A stretch of 64,000 bases of DNA, from positions 3,553,179 to 3,617,178 of the forward strand of contig NZ_CP063311.1 in NCBI RefSeq assembly GCF_015245355.1. The letters run 5' to 3'. The notes under the pieces are model-generated. The model did not search any database and was not told the DNA's origin. It worked only from the letters and a program-made list of their open reading frames with translations. Below, piece by piece: positions 9,368 to 18,523 of this stretch (the first letter of the stretch is position 1; each line of letters starts with the position of its first letter). This DNA is from Anabaenopsis elenkinii CCIBt3563. Its GTDB lineage: Bacteria; Cyanobacteriota; Cyanobacteriia; Cyanobacteriales; Nostocaceae. Made by a program: the position numbers and the translations under genes.

Positions 9368-10656
9368 AAATTATTGCTTATGCTTACAGTGACCCTCTTT
9401 TAGAGTCTTCTCCTCATCCTCATGATTGGGGGTGGGAGGTTGATTTCACTTATCACGATCTGGGTTGCAGGTCTGAGTTACAACAATTAATCATAGACTG
9501 TGAAGCTGAACCAGCAGATTATCTACTCATCCGTCGTTTGGAGGAATTGGGGAATACTTTGGAGGAAGTGAGCGATCGCTTGCATGAACTCGAAGCAATG
9601 GGAATAATAATTATTGCTACGGAACAACCCTACACCTCCCAAAATTCCGGTGTAAACTCTAATTTGTGGCAATTGCTTCAGGAAATCCAAACTCAGCAGC
9701 ACAGCCGTCGTATCCGCCAAGGACACGCATCTAATCGTCTCCAAGCCTCACCTCCTCCGGGTAAAGCCCCCTATGGTTATCGTCGTAGTAAGGAAAAATA
9801 TATTATTGACCGCAGTACAGCAACTGTAGTTAAGGATTTTTTTGAATATTTTTTACTTTACGGTTCCCTACGGGGTGCAGTTCGGTATTTAGCCAAAAAA
9901 TATGGTAAGAAAATCTCTGTTACTACCGGGAGACGCTGGCTAACTAATCCCGTTTATCGCGGTGATACAACTTATCACCATGATCACATTATTCCCGATA
10001 CCCATATCCCCATCATTTCTAGGGAAGAAGCAGCTCAGGTTGACCGAATTTTACGCCGCAACAGTCGTTTACCATCTCGAACTGCTAGCGCACCCCGTTC
10101 TTTAGCTGGGTTGGTTATTTGCAGTAAGTGTCAGTCACATACAACAATTACCCGTGTTACCCGACGCGACCAAGATCAGGAGTATCTTTATCTACGTCCC
10201 ATTAGCTGTACTCGACGCCCTAAATGTCGAGGGATTGCCTACCAGCAGGTATTAGAACATACTATTAAAATTATTTGCCGTGACTTACCTCTGGCTGTCG
10301 CCGCAATGGATTTTCCCCAGTTGGACAAGATTAAGAATAGTTTAGGACAAGTGATCGCAAATCAGCAAGAAGTACTCCAACAGTTACCAGCTTTAGTGGA
10401 AACGGGGATTTTGGATGATGAAACAGCTAAATTAAGAGCTTACACACTGCGCACAGAAATTTCCCAACTGCAAGCAAAACTAGCCACACTTCCCCCAGTC
10501 AACTTGTTTTCTGTTGCTCAAGCTGTTTCCATTCCCCAATTCTGGTTAGATTTGTCAGAAGCAGAAAGAAGGTTTTACTTTCGAGAATTTATCAAACAAA
10601 TTGAGATTATTCGCCACGATCAAGACTGGGAGTTACGCTTAATTTTTATTTTTTAG
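9364..10656 (+). CDS. Serine-recombinase-like protein with degenerate catalytic domain
   Basis: A 430-aa protein with the architecture of a serine recombinase. Residues 1-100 form a resolvase-like domain, a Recombinase domain follows (KAPYGYRRSKEKYIIDR to LTNPVYRG), then a zinc ribbon (CSKC and CTRRPKC), a coiled coil, and a C-terminal LSEAERRFYFREFIKQIEI. The nucleophile serine could be S9 in AYAYSDP. However, the arginine of the usual YARVS motif is absent, and the LDRLGR arginines are replaced (LEELGN, residues 59-64). It may therefore be inactive or altered in catalysis. The closest concept is an XisF-type cyanobacterial recombinase. Start ATG 9364 overlaps the VOC gene by four bases; the end overlaps the convergent neighbour by eleven. 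Confidence 0.8.
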   Translation: MKIIAYAYSDPLLESSPHPHDWGWEVDFTYHDLGCRSELQQLIIDCEAEPADYLLIRRLEELGNTLEEVSDRLHELEAMGIIIIATEQPYTSQNSGVNSNLWQLLQEIQTQQHSRRIRQGHASNRLQASPPPGKAPYGYRRSKEKYIIDRSTATVVKDFFEYFLLYGSLRGAVRYLAKKYGKKISVTTGRRWLTNPVYRGDTTYHHDHIIPDTHIPIISREEAAQVDRILRRNSRLPSRTASAPRSLAGLVICSKCQSHTTITRVTRRDQDQEYLYLRPISCTRRPKCRGIAYQQVLEHTIKIICRDLPLAVAAMDFPQLDKIKNSLGQVIANQQEVLQQLPALVETGILDDETAKLRAYTLRTEISQLQAKLATLPPVNLFSVAQAVSIPQFWLDLSEAERRFYFREFIKQIEIIRHDQDWELRLIFIF

Positions 10657-12226
10657 CAGCAGATAGATTTGGTTTACCTGTATTTCGCACATTTACAACT
10701 TTTCCCAGTACCTGAAACCAAAAGGGTGCACCCATGGAAATCGCAATTCCACTCACAAACCAGCCGAAAATCATAGTTAATAATTTCCACAGCGAAAAAT
10801 TACCCTTTTTACTGGGATACCAATCAATTTGCTCTTTTAAATTAGTAGCAGTCCAACCAATAGGTAAGGTAATTTCTGCTAATACATCTTGAGTTAGTTT
10901 TTTCACGGACGCTAAATCTACGGATGAGTTAACATGATTATTCTGCACTACTTGCCCAGAATTATTGACAATAGCAATCCTAGTAGCAGAATCTTTTGAT
11001 AGTCTATTGACAATATTAAATACATCTGCATTGGCAATCACTGCCATGAGCAAACCAATTAAAAGTGATACTCCTTTGGCGTTTCGTTTGTATACTCCAG
11101 CCGCTCGCTCCATTGATTGATTAAATGTCTCTTCTAGTTCTTGCTGAAATATATCAATTGCTGACTGTGTATTTTGAGCTTTTGTTTCGGCACGCTTTGC
11201 TAAGGTAGCCATATGGTTAATTACAGATGGCGGCAGTTTTTCCCTCAAATTGTCAAATGTTTGATCAGGTTGACTATTTTGGGTTTGCAATTCATTGAGT
11301 AATGCTTGGTTAACCTTACTACCTCTGTTGATTAACTGTACAACTTCATTAATATTAGGTCTTAACCCTTTGATGGCAATAGTGTTTTCGATGTCGTTAA
11401 ATATATACGCTCGGATAAATTTAAGTTTTTGCAAGGCTTTCCGAGCAAAAAAATCCTCTGGCATATCTTGCTCAAAAATAAATATGTATTTATCTAAAGT
11501 TTGTGCCATGCGATTTATGGTAATTACCAAGTCAGCTTTTTCTTGGTGGAAATCCTCAATAATTTCGGTAAAGCTGTTTTCAACGATTTCTGTAAATTCT
11601 TGGTAGATATTAACGGAAAATTGCGTTATGTGGTCATCTATACTATTTACTTGTGTGTGAAACTTCAGTAAGATATTTTGTATCTCATGTAACTGTTGAT
11701 ATTTAAAATTGATAAGTCTTGATTCAGTCAATTTATTAACTAGTTCTGGCATACCTAATGTTTGTATGAAACTTGTAGCAAAAGTCTCCGCTGTAATATA
11801 CGACGGGGCGCTATGCTTTATACTATTTGCTAGGCTATTGTGATCTTTGATATTGCCTTTTTGGTACTGTACATATCCAAAACAACTTTTCTTTTTTTTT
11901 CCTCCAGATAGGGTAAGTTGTCGCAGAATAGATGATAATAACCACATCAACTGCCGAGGGAAATTTGTCAAAATTCCTTTTGATTCTTGATTAACACTTT
12001 TAATCAAGGGATGGTTATATAATTCATTCACAAAGTGAATGACACTATCATTATCTGAATGTTCTGCATCACCTGCTACAAGAATTTCGATGGCTTTTTT
12101 TAGGTGTAATGCACGCCATTGTAAAAGCGTAGTGATAAGTTCCTGAATTTCCGAGGCTAATAAGCTGAAAATTAGATAGATAAAAATTAAACCAATTGTT
12201 ATATCTAAGATCAAAGGTAAACTCAT
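10646..12226 (-). CDS. Large membrane protein of unknown function with a long cytoplasmic helical domain
   Basis: I do not recognise this 526-residue protein. It has an N-terminal hydrophobic helix (ILDITIGLIFIYLIFSLLA, residues 5-23). A long, mostly alpha-helical, charged middle part of about 350 residues follows, rich in coiled-coil-like heptads. After that come a hydrophobic stretch (SLLIGLLMAVIANADVF) and a C-terminal hydrophobic pair ending near FWFQVLGKVVNVR. ATG 12226 is preferred because GAGGAA lies about eight bases upstream. Codon use is more AT-rich than in the surrounding core genes. Its 3' end overlaps the recombinase gene by eleven bases. A membrane scaffold or sensor is conceivable but unsupported. 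Confidence 0.75.
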   Translation of the reverse strand: MSLPLILDITIGLIFIYLIFSLLASEIQELITTLLQWRALHLKKAIEILVAGDAEHSDNDSVIHFVNELYNHPLIKSVNQESKGILTNFPRQLMWLLSSILRQLTLSGGKKKKSCFGYVQYQKGNIKDHNSLANSIKHSAPSYITAETFATSFIQTLGMPELVNKLTESRLINFKYQQLHEIQNILLKFHTQVNSIDDHITQFSVNIYQEFTEIVENSFTEIIEDFHQEKADLVITINRMAQTLDKYIFIFEQDMPEDFFARKALQKLKFIRAYIFNDIENTIAIKGLRPNINEVVQLINRGSKVNQALLNELQTQNSQPDQTFDNLREKLPPSVINHMATLAKRAETKAQNTQSAIDIFQQELEETFNQSMERAAGVYKRNAKGVSLLIGLLMAVIANADVFNIVNRLSKDSATRIAIVNNSGQVVQNNHVNSSVDLASVKKLTQDVLAEITLPIGWTATNLKEQIDWYPSKKGNFSLWKLLTMIFGWFVSGIAISMGAPFWFQVLGKVVNVRNTGKPNLSAAKK

Positions 12227-12486
12227 TGACGCTTTCCTCAACAGATAGTTAGGATATTTATCTTGCTACTATTTGTATCATTCTTAGTAGATAATTATTG
12301 TTAAATAAGTTAAAGGATATGCAACTAAATTTCTCGATAAAATTATTTATGCTGAGTAAAAATTGAGGTAACCTAGAAATTTAAGAATTATTGACATTCA
12401 ACATTTCTGGGTTGAGGGATAACATGAGAGATATATTCAGGTCTGGTGTGTAATCAAAGCAGTAAGTAAAATTATGATCACAGAAT

Positions 12487-13812
12487 ATGCAAGAAGGAAG
12501 TTTTGTTTCAGACCATCTAGAAAAACAGCATCGCGCGGTTAATCAATGGATTGATTGGGCATGGCTAATGGTATTACTGTTCGCCGCAGTCTTACTGTTT
12601 AGTATTAATCTAGGAGGATTACCGTTGCGACCTGGGGATGAAGCTACTGTGGCTCAGGTTGCCAGGGAAATTTGGACTGCGCCTCCGGGTTCCATGAGAT
12701 GGCTTTACCCAACCCTATTAGGTGAGCCGTATCATAATAAACCACCTTTGATACATTTGCTGGTTGCTTGGGCTTATTCTGTAGGAGGCGTGAATGAATG
12801 GACTACACGCTTACCTAGCTCAATTTTGACAGCACTTTCTGTGCCGTGGCTGTATTATTTGAGTCGGGAGATATTTCGTCAACGTTGGGTAGCTATTTAT
12901 AGCGCCTTGATTTATCTCACAATGCTGCCCGTAGTGCGTCATGGCAGATTGGCTATTTTAGATGGGGCAGTGGTAACCTTTTTCATCATCATGATTTGGT
13001 GTCTGTTGCGATCGCGCCGGGATTTACGTTACTGTCTTGGTATTGGGATTGCACTGGGATTGATTTGTTTGACTCAGGGGCTATTAGGTATATTTCTAGG
13101 TGTAATCGCGCTGGTCTTTCTATTTTGGGATACACCAAGATTGCTCACCAGTTCCTACTTCTGGATAGGCCTGAGCATTGGTATGTTACCCGTAGCTACT
13201 TGGTATACCATGCAACTCTTGCACTATGGTTACAGTTTTGCTGCTGTTGGCCTGGTGAATCAATCATTAAGCCCCATTAACACGGCCATTGAGAGACATG
13301 ATGCCCCACCGTGGTACTATGTGATGGAAATTCTCAACTGGACATGGCCATGGTTAATTTTTTTGCCCCAAACTGCTCGTTTAATTGCGGTAAATCTTAA
13401 CCTTAGCTGGGCAAAACTCTTACTGGTATGGAGTATAGTCTATTTACTGCTCATATCCCTGATGAGTATAAAACTACCTGAATATTTATTAACCATTTAC
13501 CCTAGCTTGGCCTTAGCTTTTGGCGCTGAGTTAGCAGAGATAGAAAATTTACCTGTAGCATCATCTTATCCGCGTCTTTGGGTAACGGGTTTGTCAATGC
13601 TGGCTGTAGTAGCTTCTGCTGCTAGTATTTACTTCAGTGCTGCGACAGTCGATAAAACAGACTTACAGCTGATTTTTGCAGCTGTGGCTTTGACCATGAC
13701 TTTAGCGGCTATTTTAGCAGAACGAGGTAATGGGGAATTCCTAAAAATTCTACTTTGGGGAAGTTATATCTCTCTACTGCTCTTAATGAAATCAAACTAC
13801 TGGGCTTGGTAA
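12487..13812 (+). CDS. GT39-type membrane glycosyltransferase (ArnT/PMT fold)
   Basis: This 441-aa polytopic protein begins with a membrane helix (WLMVLLFAAVLLFSINLGG). The catalytic-loop motif LRPGDEATVAQVAREI follows; the D-E pair there is the hallmark of glycosyltransferases that use polyprenyl-phosphate sugars (GT39/GT83, ArnT-like). HNKPPLIHLLVAWAY and WTTRLPSSILTALSVPWLYYLS complete the N-terminal family signature, and about ten hydrophobic segments are visible. It probably moves a sugar from a lipid carrier to a periplasmic acceptor such as lipid or protein. The acceptor is unknown. ATG 12487 gives the family N-terminus. Confidence 0.88.
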   Translation: MQEGSFVSDHLEKQHRAVNQWIDWAWLMVLLFAAVLLFSINLGGLPLRPGDEATVAQVAREIWTAPPGSMRWLYPTLLGEPYHNKPPLIHLLVAWAYSVGGVNEWTTRLPSSILTALSVPWLYYLSREIFRQRWVAIYSALIYLTMLPVVRHGRLAILDGAVVTFFIIMIWCLLRSRRDLRYCLGIGIALGLICLTQGLLGIFLGVIALVFLFWDTPRLLTSSYFWIGLSIGMLPVATWYTMQLLHYGYSFAAVGLVNQSLSPINTAIERHDAPPWYYVMEILNWTWPWLIFLPQTARLIAVNLNLSWAKLLLVWSIVYLLLISLMSIKLPEYLLTIYPSLALAFGAELAEIENLPVASSYPRLWVTGLSMLAVVASAASIYFSAATVDKTDLQLIFAAVALTMTLAAILAERGNGEFLKILLWGSYISLLLLMKSNYWAW

Positions 13813-13824
13813 TCGGATAATTAA

Positions 13825-14196
13825 TTAATCTTGTTCTGTAATTTTCTGCGTGGTAGGGAATTGCTGTTCATAGCTAGTATTTTGCTGCGTCATAGTGATC
13901 ATCGTCAAGAAAATAGCCAGACCAACAGCCAAGCCTAACACAGGACGCTTGTCGAGAATAAAATCTCGTGTAATTCTAGCTAAAGGACTACTTTGACGAC
14001 GTAGAGACGAGCAGAGCATTATTTGCTTAAGTATAAACGGATCACGGACATAATGGCCACTCGGACAGACTACTAGCCTTTGCTGACAATAAGGACAGCT
14101 AAACAAACCCACATGAGACTGGGCTGTTCTTTGCTGAGAATTTCTTTGACAAATTGGGCAACTAATATAATTCTTATCAAAGGTGTGTATATTCAT
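13825..14196 (-). CDS. Small zinc-ribbon protein with one membrane segment
   Basis: This 123-residue protein has two CxxC knuckles, CPIC (13-16) and CPYC near 34-37, that together look like a zinc ribbon. VVCPSGHYVRDPFI follows. Near the C-terminus a hydrophobic helix (VLGLAVGLAIFLTMITM) is followed by a polar tail. It is therefore probably a membrane-anchored cytoplasmic zinc-ribbon protein. I do not know a function. It is convergent with the GT39 gene, with 12 bases between the stops. Confidence 0.75.
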   Translation of the reverse strand: MNIHTFDKNYISCPICQRNSQQRTAQSHVGLFSCPYCQQRLVVCPSGHYVRDPFILKQIMLCSSLRRQSSPLARITRDFILDKRPVLGLAVGLAIFLTMITMTQQNTSYEQQFPTTQKITEQD

Positions 14197-14358
14197 CTAC
14201 CCTCCCCCGTTTAGTCTATTTACTAGCTCTATCTTAATGGAGCAAGAGGACTCCAGTTATAGTTCCATACTTAACCAGAGGTGAATTGCAACCACCTTAT
14301 AAATAACGCGACAGCCTTTCATCTCCGCTCAGAGTCAATCATTAGCCGTTGTCTAATG

Positions 14359-14397
14359 GTCAGTGGTCAGTAGAAAAATCAAAAACTGACAACTGAC
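14359..14397 (-). terminator. Inverted repeat downstream of the cyAbrB gene
   Basis: GTCAGTGGTCAGT and ACTGACAACTGAC pair with one mismatch around a 13-base loop, six bases after the cyAbrB stop codon. Each arm is itself an imperfect tandem of GTCAGT, a repeat type common in cyanobacterial intergenic DNA. The position suggests a terminator for the minus-strand gene, although a T-run is missing. Confidence 0.5.
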
Positions 14398-14403
14398 TAT
14401 TGA

Positions 14404-14817
14404 TTAGGCTGTAATTTCTATGGCTTCCATGTTTTCGGGAGCATCTGCATCTAGCTGTTTCAGACGAATATGTTTTTTCCCTAGTGTGATGAGAAACTCA
14501 TCTCCTGGTTTGAGATTCATCTGTTTTGTATAAGCTGAACCTATAAGTAAATTACCATTTGATTGCACGCTAATTCTATAGCTAGCACTCCGCCCGCCAC
14601 GTCCATTCGTACTGGGTGAACTGTCTAACTCAATGCCTTCGGCATCAATGAGGGCATTCAAAAATTTCATCATATTCACACGCTCTATACCATTTTTGGT
14701 AACGGTATAGTAGCCGCACTGCTTGGCTTTTTCTTCTTTGCTCAGGCTTTCTAGCTCTTTAACTTTTTTGAGCAGTTCTTCACCCATTAGGGGTTCTATT
14801 TTTTTCAGTTTAGGCAT
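14404..14817 (-). CDS. cyAbrB-type transcriptional regulator
   Basis: A 137-residue cyanobacterial AbrB-like protein. The N-terminal part (MPKLKKIEPLMGEELLKKVKEL, then CGYYTVTKNGIERVNMMKFLNALIDAEG) is specific to the cyAbrB family, and the AbrB-type swapped-hairpin domain is C-terminal (YRISVQSNGNLLIGSAY to LKPGDEFLITLGKKHI). Family members such as CalA and CalB are global regulators acting on hydrogenase, nitrogen, carbon and stress genes. Which paralogue this is cannot be decided here. ATG 14817 gives the family N-terminus. The long upstream region shared with the Rrf2 gene may be bidirectionally regulated. Confidence 0.92.
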   Translation of the reverse strand: MPKLKKIEPLMGEELLKKVKELESLSKEEKAKQCGYYTVTKNGIERVNMMKFLNALIDAEGIELDSSPSTNGRGGRSASYRISVQSNGNLLIGSAYTKQMNLKPGDEFLITLGKKHIRLKQLDADAPENMEAIEITA

Positions 14818-15212
14818 CAACTTAGATGAAAAATGAATGGTTGGAGTAGTTGAGTCGAATTTATTTTAGCTGGCATGGAGCTAGTAGGAACAGAATCCTT
14901 GAGTTTTTCTCTCAGCTTTGCTAAGTATATTACACTCATAAATGAAATTGTTGCACAATTATCAACTTTGTCAAGGAAATCTATTCTTTGGAATGCTCCT
15001 AACTATATCTAGTTTGTGAGGACTAGTAGATCATATTTATTTAAGTTTCCTAAAGCTAGGCTCAAAAGTTATTTACTTAAATCTCTTGATCAGGATCACA
15101 AAAGATGATAAATAAAAATGATCATTTAATCGTTAACATTAGGAATTATTCCCTGGTCAGTGGTGACAACAAAATAGATAAATAAATAAATAAATAAATA
15201 AAACTTGCTCCT
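14818..15212. repeat. Divergent promoter region with an AAAT tetranucleotide repeat
   Basis: About 395 bases separate the divergent cyAbrB and Rrf2 genes. At 15178-15203 the tetramer AAAT is repeated about six times just upstream of the Rrf2 start, partly where a ribosome-binding site would be. Such simple repeats can vary in length by slippage. No gene is seen in this region. Confidence 0.6.
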
Positions 15213-15656
15213 ATGAAACTAACCACCAAAGGACATTACAGTGTCAAGGCATTGCTAGATTTAAGTTTACAGCCCGGTTATGGGCCAGCATCAGTCAGAG
15301 CGATCGCACTTCGCCAAGATATCCCCGCGCCTTACCTTGAGAAGTTACTAATAGAAATGCGTCGGGCTGGATTAGTGAAATCAATTCGGGGTAGCATTGG
15401 TGGATACCAACTAGCATTAAAGCCAGCAGAAATTTCTATAGGTCAAATTTTAGAGTCCGTTGGTGAAAATATGACTCGTTTACCACATCAAACCCCAACG
15501 GCGGCGGACACTGAAGATTGGGTAACATTCACTCTTTGGCAAAGACTCAACCAAAAGCTTAAAGAGGCTTTATACAGTATTACTCTGGCGGATCTTTATT
15601 ATGATGCGCGTAGTTGGCAAGCTTCTCTTGGGGAAGAAGCTAGTTTTGTGGTTTAG
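15213..15656 (+). CDS. Rrf2 family transcriptional regulator without cysteines
   Basis: A 147-residue winged-helix protein with the Rrf2 N-terminal pattern: KLTTKGHYSVKALLDLS, IPAPYLEKLLIEMRRAGLVKSIRG, GGYQLALKPAEISIGQILESV. Many Rrf2 proteins (IscR, NsrR) bind an Fe-S cluster through three cysteines, but no cysteine is present here, so direct Fe-S sensing by that route is excluded. The gene ends 23 bases before cobD in the same direction, so the two are probably cotranscribed and the regulator may act on cobalamin synthesis. The linkage is inference. Confidence 0.88.
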   Translation: MKLTTKGHYSVKALLDLSLQPGYGPASVRAIALRQDIPAPYLEKLLIEMRRAGLVKSIRGSIGGYQLALKPAEISIGQILESVGENMTRLPHQTPTAADTEDWVTFTLWQRLNQKLKEALYSITLADLYYDARSWQASLGEEASFVV

Positions 15657-15679
15657 TAATTGGTGATTCGCTTTCATAC

Positions 15680-16654
15680 ATGATCACATCATCTGTTATT
15701 TTACTGGTTGCTGCACTATTAGATTACTGGATTGGTGATCCTTGGGGTTGGCCTCATCCAGTCCAAGTTATGGGGTGGGTAATTTCTCGCCTGACTAAAT
15801 TTTTGATCTATATCTGTGAGAATTCTCTCACTCAACGGATAGCTGGAATTATCTTAGCCATGACCTTAATAATTGGTAGCAGCTGTTTGGGTTGGCTAAT
15901 AATTCAAACTACCAAATGGCTCCATCCATTATGGGGAAATGTCTTAGAAAGCATTATTTTAGCTAGTTGTTTTGCTTTGAAAAGTCTTCGGAGAGCGGCA
16001 CAGGAGGTTTTAAAACCATTAACAGCAGGAGATTTAGAATCAGCCCGTCATGTTTTAAGTAATTATGTGGGTAGAGATTCACAACATCTGTGTGAACCAG
16101 AAATTTTGCGTGCTGTGTTAGAAACGGTCACAGAAAATGCTACAGATGGGGTTATGGCTCCACTTTTTTATGCGCTTGTGGGTGCTTGTGTGCCGGGTGT
16201 GGGTTTAATTCCTCTGGCTTTGGCATACAAAGCTAGTAGTACCCTTGATTCCATGGTAGGTTATCGCCAACCACCTTATACTTATATAGGGTGGTTTAGT
16301 GCCAGGCTGGAGGATTACTTAACTTGGCTACCTTGTCGCTTGACGGTGATTACTTTGGCTCTATTCTCAGGTCAACCCTTATATGTTTGGCGAATATGTT
16401 GCCGGGATGCGGTTAAAGATCCCAGTCCTAACTCAGGCTGGAGCGAGTGTGCTTATGCTGCTATTTTGGGTGTGCAAATGGGCGGTACCAATTGGTATGG
16501 GGGAGTACCTAAAGAAAAACCCCTGTTAGGAGATGCTATTCATCCCATTACCCCAAGGGTAATTCACAATGCCTTATTGCTGACTCGATATTGTTTCTTG
16601 TTATGGTTATGTGTAGCGATCGCTATACTCCTAATTGCTAATATACTTAACTAA
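15680..16654 (+). CDS. cobD: Adenosylcobinamide-phosphate synthase CobD/CbiB
   Basis: This integral membrane enzyme joins adenosylcobyric acid to the aminopropanol (phosphate) side chain in cobalamin synthesis. The 324-aa protein shows the family signatures LDYWIGDPWGWPHPVQVMGW near the start, SNYVGRDSQHL, ETVTENATDGVMAPLFYALVG, YKASSTLDSMVGY and DPSPNSGWSECAYAAILGVQMGG, with about five hydrophobic segments. Length and motifs are complete. It follows the Rrf2 gene closely, and a hairpin lies 17 bases after its stop. Confidence 0.94.
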   Translation: MITSSVILLVAALLDYWIGDPWGWPHPVQVMGWVISRLTKFLIYICENSLTQRIAGIILAMTLIIGSSCLGWLIIQTTKWLHPLWGNVLESIILASCFALKSLRRAAQEVLKPLTAGDLESARHVLSNYVGRDSQHLCEPEILRAVLETVTENATDGVMAPLFYALVGACVPGVGLIPLALAYKASSTLDSMVGYRQPPYTYIGWFSARLEDYLTWLPCRLTVITLALFSGQPLYVWRICCRDAVKDPSPNSGWSECAYAAILGVQMGGTNWYGGVPKEKPLLGDAIHPITPRVIHNALLLTRYCFLLWLCVAIAILLIANILN

Positions 16655-16671
16655 TATGAATAAAATAGACC

Positions 16672-16691
16672 ATGGGAAGATTTTTTCCCAT
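16672..16691 (+). terminator. Terminator-like hairpin after cobD
   Basis: ATGGGAA and TTCCCAT form a 7-bp stem around a six-base loop, 17 bases after the cobD stop codon and before pyrR. The stem is short and no clear T-run follows, so it is only a possible terminator. Confidence 0.45.
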
Positions 16692-16739
16692 AGCCTTGTA
16701 CATGAGTGATTAATGGCCTCTCTACCCATTCCCTAAACT

Positions 16740-17282
16740 ATGTCTGCCAAAGTAGTGGAAATTCTTTCATCAGAAGACCTCCGTCGTACATTAACTCGCC
16801 TAGCGTCTCAGATTGTGGAAAAGTCCCGTGATTTATCCCAACTGGTGCTCCTTGGTATTTATACTAGAGGGGCGCTCTTGGCAGAATTATTGGCACGTCA
16901 GATTGAGACACTAGAGGGTGTCAGCGTGGCAGTGGGAGCATTAGATATTACATTCTACCGAGATGATCTTGATAAAATTGGGTTAAGGACTCCAGCGAAA
17001 AGCAACATCCCTTTTGACCTCACAGGGAAGACAGTGGTGTTAGTCGATGACGTAATTTTTAAAGGTCGCACAGTTCGCGCCGCTTTGAATGCCGTGACTG
17101 AGTATGGTAGACCGGAAGTCATCCGCTTGGCTGTTTTAGTAGACAGGGGTCATCGAGAAGTACCAATTCACCCAGATTTTATTGGTAAGCAACTACCTAC
17201 CGCCAAAGAAGAAATAGTAAAAGTTTACTTACAAGATTGGGATGGCAAAGATGCAGTTGAGTTGATGGCAGCAAATAACTAG
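16740..17282 (+). CDS. pyrR: PyrR-type regulator / uracil phosphoribosyltransferase
   Basis: A 180-residue phosphoribosyltransferase-fold protein. The PRPP loop is [18 protein letters not shown], and the PyrR-specific parts include [26 protein letters not shown] and [21 protein letters not shown]. In Bacillus PyrR binds pyr mRNA as attenuator and has weak UPRTase activity; the same dual role is inferred here. The pyrimidine genes pyrC and carA lie far away in this window, so it is not part of a classical pyr operon. I see no obvious PyrR-binding leader beside it. Confidence 0.92.
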   Translation: MSAKVVEILSSEDLRRTLTRLASQIVEKSRDLSQLVLLGIYTRGALLAELLARQIETLEGVSVAVGALDITFYRDDLDKIGLRTPAKSNIPFDLTGKTVVLVDDVIFKGRTVRAALNAVTEYGRPEVIRLAVLVDRGHREVPIHPDFIGKQLPTAKEEIVKVYLQDWDGKDAVELMAANN

Positions 17283-17330
17283 TAAAATTGCAGTAACGAT
17301 TATTACTTATTCTCTAGGGTTATTCACTCC

Positions 17331-18473
17331 CTAATATCTTGGCAAAACTTGCCGTAATGCCTCTAAAAGCCGGTCAACGCTTTCTAGACGACTGTTAAAA
17401 CCCATCAGTCCCACCCGCCAAACTTGACCGGCTAGTTCACCTAGACCAAGGCCAATCTCAATATTATGTTCATTGAGTAACTGCCGAGCGATATCTTTAC
17501 CATCCACTCCCGTAGGAATACGCACAGTAGTTAAAGTTGGTAAACGATACTGCCTCTCAACGTGCATAGTTAACCCTAAATCCTCCAATCCTTCCCAGAG
17601 GTACTCTGCATTTTTTTGATGACGCTGCCAACAATTAGCTAATCCTTCCTCCGCCAATAAACGCAATGCTTCCCGTAAGCCATAATAGAGACTCATAGGT
17701 GCTGTGTGGTGATAGGTGCGTTCATTCCCCCAATATTTACTCAATAATGACATATCTAAATACCAGTTTTTCACCTTTGTAGAGCGTTGCTGCAATTTCT
17801 CCACTGCACGAGAACTCATAGTAAAAGGTGAAGCACCCGGAGAACAACCCAATCCTTTCTGACTACAACTATAAGCTAAGTCCACTCCCCAGGCATCCAA
17901 AAATATAGGCACACCACCCAAACTGGTGACCGTATCTACTAAGAGCAAAGTCCCAAATTCACGGCATACCTCAGCCACTCCTTCTAAAGGTTGACGTGCG
18001 CCTGTAGATGTTTCAGCGTGAACCAAGGCCAGAATTGCCGGACGATGGTGTTCCACGGCCATGCGGATTTCATCAAGACTGAAAACTTGCCCCCAAGGCT
18101 TGGTAATAGTGCGCACATCCGCACCATATCGCCCAGCCATATCCACCAGACGATGACCGAAGTAACCAGCTACACCTATCAACACTACATCACCCGGTGC
18201 TGTAGCATTAGCGATGGAGGCCTCCATTGCCGCTGAACCCGTACCACTAACTGCTATGGTGTGGTGGTTTTCTGTCTGCCATACGTAGCGGAGTAGAGAT
18301 TGAATCTCATCCATAAGTTCCAGAAAAGCCGGGTCAAGATGGCCAACCAGTGAGTTATTGATAGCTGCCAGCACGGATGGATGGGCATTGGATGGACCTG
18401 GACCCAAAAGCAGACGCCATGGAATTTCTAGAGGTTTGAGTTGTAAATGTTGACTGTTATTAATTGAAATCAT
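17331..18473 (-). CDS. Alanine-glyoxylate / serine-pyruvate-type aminotransferase
   Basis: A 380-residue class-V PLP aminotransferase. Visible motifs are LLLGPGPSNAHPSVLAAI at the start, VSGTGSAAMEASIANA, AETSTGARQPL, LLVDTVTSLGGVP with the PLP-contacting aspartate, and SQKGLGCSPG with the PLP lysine. C-terminal GLGELAGQVWRVGLMG is typical. In cyanobacteria this group is linked to glyoxylate and serine metabolism after photorespiration; the exact donor and acceptor cannot be assigned. ATG 18473 is followed by a short variable N-terminus. The gene is convergent with pyrR. Confidence 0.9.
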   Translation of the reverse strand: MISINNSQHLQLKPLEIPWRLLLGPGPSNAHPSVLAAINNSLVGHLDPAFLELMDEIQSLLRYVWQTENHHTIAVSGTGSAAMEASIANATAPGDVVLIGVAGYFGHRLVDMAGRYGADVRTITKPWGQVFSLDEIRMAVEHHRPAILALVHAETSTGARQPLEGVAEVCREFGTLLLVDTVTSLGGVPIFLDAWGVDLAYSCSQKGLGCSPGASPFTMSSRAVEKLQQRSTKVKNWYLDMSLLSKYWGNERTYHHTAPMSLYYGLREALRLLAEEGLANCWQRHQKNAEYLWEGLEDLGLTMHVERQYRLPTLTTVRIPTGVDGKDIARQLLNEHNIEIGLGLGELAGQVWRVGLMGFNSRLESVDRLLEALRQVLPRY

Positions 18474-18523
18474 GGTTATAATAATTTATACAGTTCCCAC
18501 CGCTGCAAAGTCAAATTACTGGG

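Noticed and set aside
10646..10656. Eleven-base overlap of two genes, suspected as a frameshift
   Set aside because: The genes are convergent and each has a proper stop codon; such small tail overlaps are normal.
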